A DNA stretch of 64,000 bases from Armatimonadota bacterium. Its GTDB lineage: Bacteria > Armatimonadota > UBA5829 > DTJY01. Below are positions 62,321 to 64,000 of this stretch, piece by piece. The notes beneath the pieces were generated by a model. The model did not search any database and was not told where the DNA came from. It saw nothing but the letters and a program-made list of their open reading frames with translations. The position numbers were made by a program, and so were the translations under genes. The stretch spans positions 1-64,000 of the forward strand of contig JAIMAU010000003.1 in the NCBI GenBank assembly GCA_023511795.1, written 5' to 3'. Position 1 is the stretch's first letter. Every line of letters starts with the position of its first letter.

Positions 62321-64000
62321 CTACTCAGACCAAACGCGAAGCACGCCGCCAATAAAAAGCACACACATTCCACCAACAGCCATTGCGGTTGCCAGCGAAA
62401 AACCCCAAGATGCCGAAATAGCTCCAAAAAGAAATGCTAGGAACCCAGCGATTACCAATGATAAACCAATCTTGCCGCGGAAACTGTTTGGAATCAGTAG
62501 AAAAACATCTTTCTCGTCATCAGCACTTTTGCGAAAATACGTCCAAATTCTGACAGGCCCTTCGCTTTGCGCAGGCTTTGTTAGAAGGCTAACGATTGGC
62601 GTAACAATTAATGCCGTTCCCGAGCTAACAAAAGGAGCGATATTCCTGAGGGCGGGCTCTAGATGCTTCAATCTTTCATGCCAGCCGACCGCCCATACAT
62701 CAACTTTGCCAGGGATAGCACTCATCAAAGGATATAGAATATTTTGGAAATACGTTGGAGTCACCACCAGGTATGTAAGAATGCCAGCCAAGCCACCCAT
62801 AAAAAATCCCGCCATTGCCCCCTGCCAGGTTGTACGTTTCCACATCAATCCCCAAATTACTGTGACAACAAATAACGGCAGGTCCACTATTCCAACGACT
62901 GTTAGATTAGCTCTGACAGCACCGGAAACAGAATGCATGAGTAGATAATACGCTACCCAAAGCATAAGCGCTCCACAAATAAGAGAGCTAAATCTAGCTG
63001 CATATATTAACTGGCGCTGGCTTGGCTCCTTTCGCTTCATCGCTCGAAATACATCATTTGCGAATAAAGTAGCGACCGAATTGATATCCGCTGTTATGGT
63101 TGAAACCTGTGCAGCAACCAATCCACAAAGCACAAGACCAAGTATGCCCCTTCCCACCTGCGGCAGATATGTAGCCAAGAACCATGGAATCGCATGATCA
63201 GGGTTCTCTATAGGCCCGGGATGTATTTTTGCCAAAGCGACGCCTGGAAGTATCCAAAGAAAAGCAAGCGGGGTTGTTATCAGGCCCGATAGAACCATTC
63301 CTTGCGCTCCAATTCGAGGGTTCCTTGCTCCAAGTGCACGCTGCAGTATTACTTGGTCTACGGTTGCCCACTTTGTAGAAATTAAGAGTATCGCAAGTAT
63401 AAACAACCAATTGAATTCGCTTGCTCCAGCAGGCACCAGTTGGACATGTACTGGCTTCCCATGGGTTTGAAGCCAATTAATCAGTGTTGGCGTACCTCCT
63501 GCCAAGTGAACAGCGATTGGGAGAGTGATTAACCCACCCAGAATAATCAGCGCAAACTGGAGGGAATCCATAATTGCAACCGCCCATGCGCCGCCAATCG
63601 CAGAATACATGATTGCAATTAGTGAGAAAACCATCAGCCAACCCCATGGGTTGTTCCAGCCGGTGATTTGAATGCCTGTTGTCGTTGCAACATAAAGAAA
63701 AATTCCAAGAAATATGCAAAGCCTAATCCCCCAAAAGGCACCAACCAATACACGCAAAAAGCGACTGTATCGGATTTCTAGAAACTCTGGAATTGAACGT
63801 ACTCGCAAACGACGCATGATTGGTATGACAAAAAGCCCCGACAATACCAACGCCATATTGCCAGTCCAATTTTGCCAGATAATCGAGATGCCCCTCTGAA
63901 ATGCGATTCCTCCCATGGAGATGAAGTGGAACATGCTAAGATTAGTAGCGGTTATCGTAGCCCCGAGGATGAAAGGAGTCAACTGCCGACCAGCCACAAA
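62321..64000 (-). CDS. Sodium:solute symporter family protein, 5' part outside window
   Basis: At least 560 residues with about twelve hydrophobic helices of the SSS family. Motifs include ATITATNLSMFHFISMGG (TM1-like Na+ site), EFLEIRYS, SAIGGAWAVAIMDSLQF, and a long C-terminal extension with extra helices. The frame is open to the window edge; a GTG at 63997 is not the start because TM1 begins earlier in the family. It would import a sugar, amino acid or other organic solute with Na+. Confidence 0.9.
   Translation of the reverse strand, partial: FVAGRQLTPFILGATITATNLSMFHFISMGGIAFQRGISIIWQNWTGNMALVLSGLFVIPIMRRLRVRSIPEFLEIRYSRFLRVLVGAFWGIRLCIFLGIFLYVATTTGIQITGWNNPWGWLMVFSLIAIMYSAIGGAWAVAIMDSLQFALIILGGLITLPIAVHLAGGTPTLINWLQTHGKPVHVQLVPAGASEFNWLFILAILLISTKWATVDQVILQRALGARNPRIGAQGMVLSGLITTPLAFLWILPGVALAKIHPGPIENPDHAIPWFLATYLPQVGRGILGLVLCGLVAAQVSTITADINSVATLFANDVFRAMKRKEPSQRQLIYAARFSSLICGALMLWVAYYLLMHSVSGAVRANLTVVGIVDLPLFVVTVIWGLMWKRTTWQGAMAGFFMGGLAGILTYLVVTPTYFQNILYPLMSAIPGKVDVWAVGWHERLKHLEPALRNIAPFVSSGTALIVTPIVSLLTKPAQSEGPVRIWTYFRKSADDEKDVFLLIPNSFRGKIGLSLVIAGFLAFLFGAISASWGFSLATAMAVGGMCVLFIGGVLRVWSE

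Overview
The window is a bacterial chromosome segment from an organism I cannot name. GC is in the high 40s by eye (not computed). The mix of genes suggests an uncultured, environmental, possibly Armatimonadota- or Planctomycetes-like lineage: a PEP-CTERM/DNRLRE surface protein, a Tat-exported sulfatase, very large predicted glycosidases, TMTC-like membrane/TPR proteins, UroD-like and xylose-isomerase-like proteins, a DUF4434 protein and a ComEA/ComEC system. This placement is inference from gene content; no 16S rRNA gene is present. Sigma70-type promoters with 16-18 bp spacers, and rho-independent terminators, are readable in many places.

Layout. 1-6.4 kb: two tandem TPR/membrane proteins (the first cut by the window edge) and a 1198-residue secreted glycosidase-like protein. 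6.4-7.6 kb: RNase P RNA with promoter and terminator, a decayed AT-rich patch with a nuclease-like relic, and tRNA-Ser(GGA). 7.6-15.1 kb: a secreted repeat protein, an L-fucose-isomerase-family enzyme, a PEP-CTERM protein, an SGNH esterase and a membrane/spermidine-synthase/TPR fusion. 15.1-21.4 kb: rpsT with a UUG start, a DUF362 ferredoxin-like protein, then a HAD phosphatase, two family 2 glycosyltransferases and an O-antigen-ligase-like TPR protein (cell-surface polysaccharide). 21.4-24.6 kb: a ZIP transporter and a P1B metal ATPase. 24.6-29.6 kb: a two-domain amidohydrolase with a DegT-type aminotransferase, a BlaI-type repressor, and a ParB-like protein with a Cys-rich tail.

29.8-36.8 kb: a clostripain-like lipoprotein, a competence operon (comEA, then comEC split into channel and nuclease-like genes), two Spy/CpxP-like secreted proteins and a UroD-family protein. 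36.9-42.8 kb: purA, a pseudopilin-like membrane protein, and a partial histidine operon (hisD, a HAD phosphatase, hisB, hisA). 42.9-54.3 kb: DUF134 regulator, TIM-barrel isomerase, sulfatase, pepA, a 1094-residue predicted (alpha/alpha)6 glycosidase, FAH-family enzyme, M20 peptidase and alr. 54.3-64 kb: an isolated intact phage-type terminase pair, an interrupted small ORF, a Ca2+-ATPase-like pump, tsaE, thiL, a broken DUF4434 gene and the start of a sodium:solute symporter.

Points most worth a second look: (1) two genes whose ATG sits exactly where the promoter predicts +1 (leaderless mRNAs), calibrated by the rnpB promoter in the same window; (2) a catalytically intact terminase pair with no other phage genes; (3) comEC split into overlapping ORFs; (4) a ParB-like protein with a multi-cysteine C-terminus and no ParA nearby; (5) a perfect 40-bp palindrome upstream of the metal ATPase; (6) a HAD phosphatase inside the his operon that may supply histidinol-phosphate phosphatase; (7) decayed genes at 7.0, 56.4 and 61-62 kb. 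I found no CRISPR array, no insertion sequence, and nothing I could firmly call a wholly new system.
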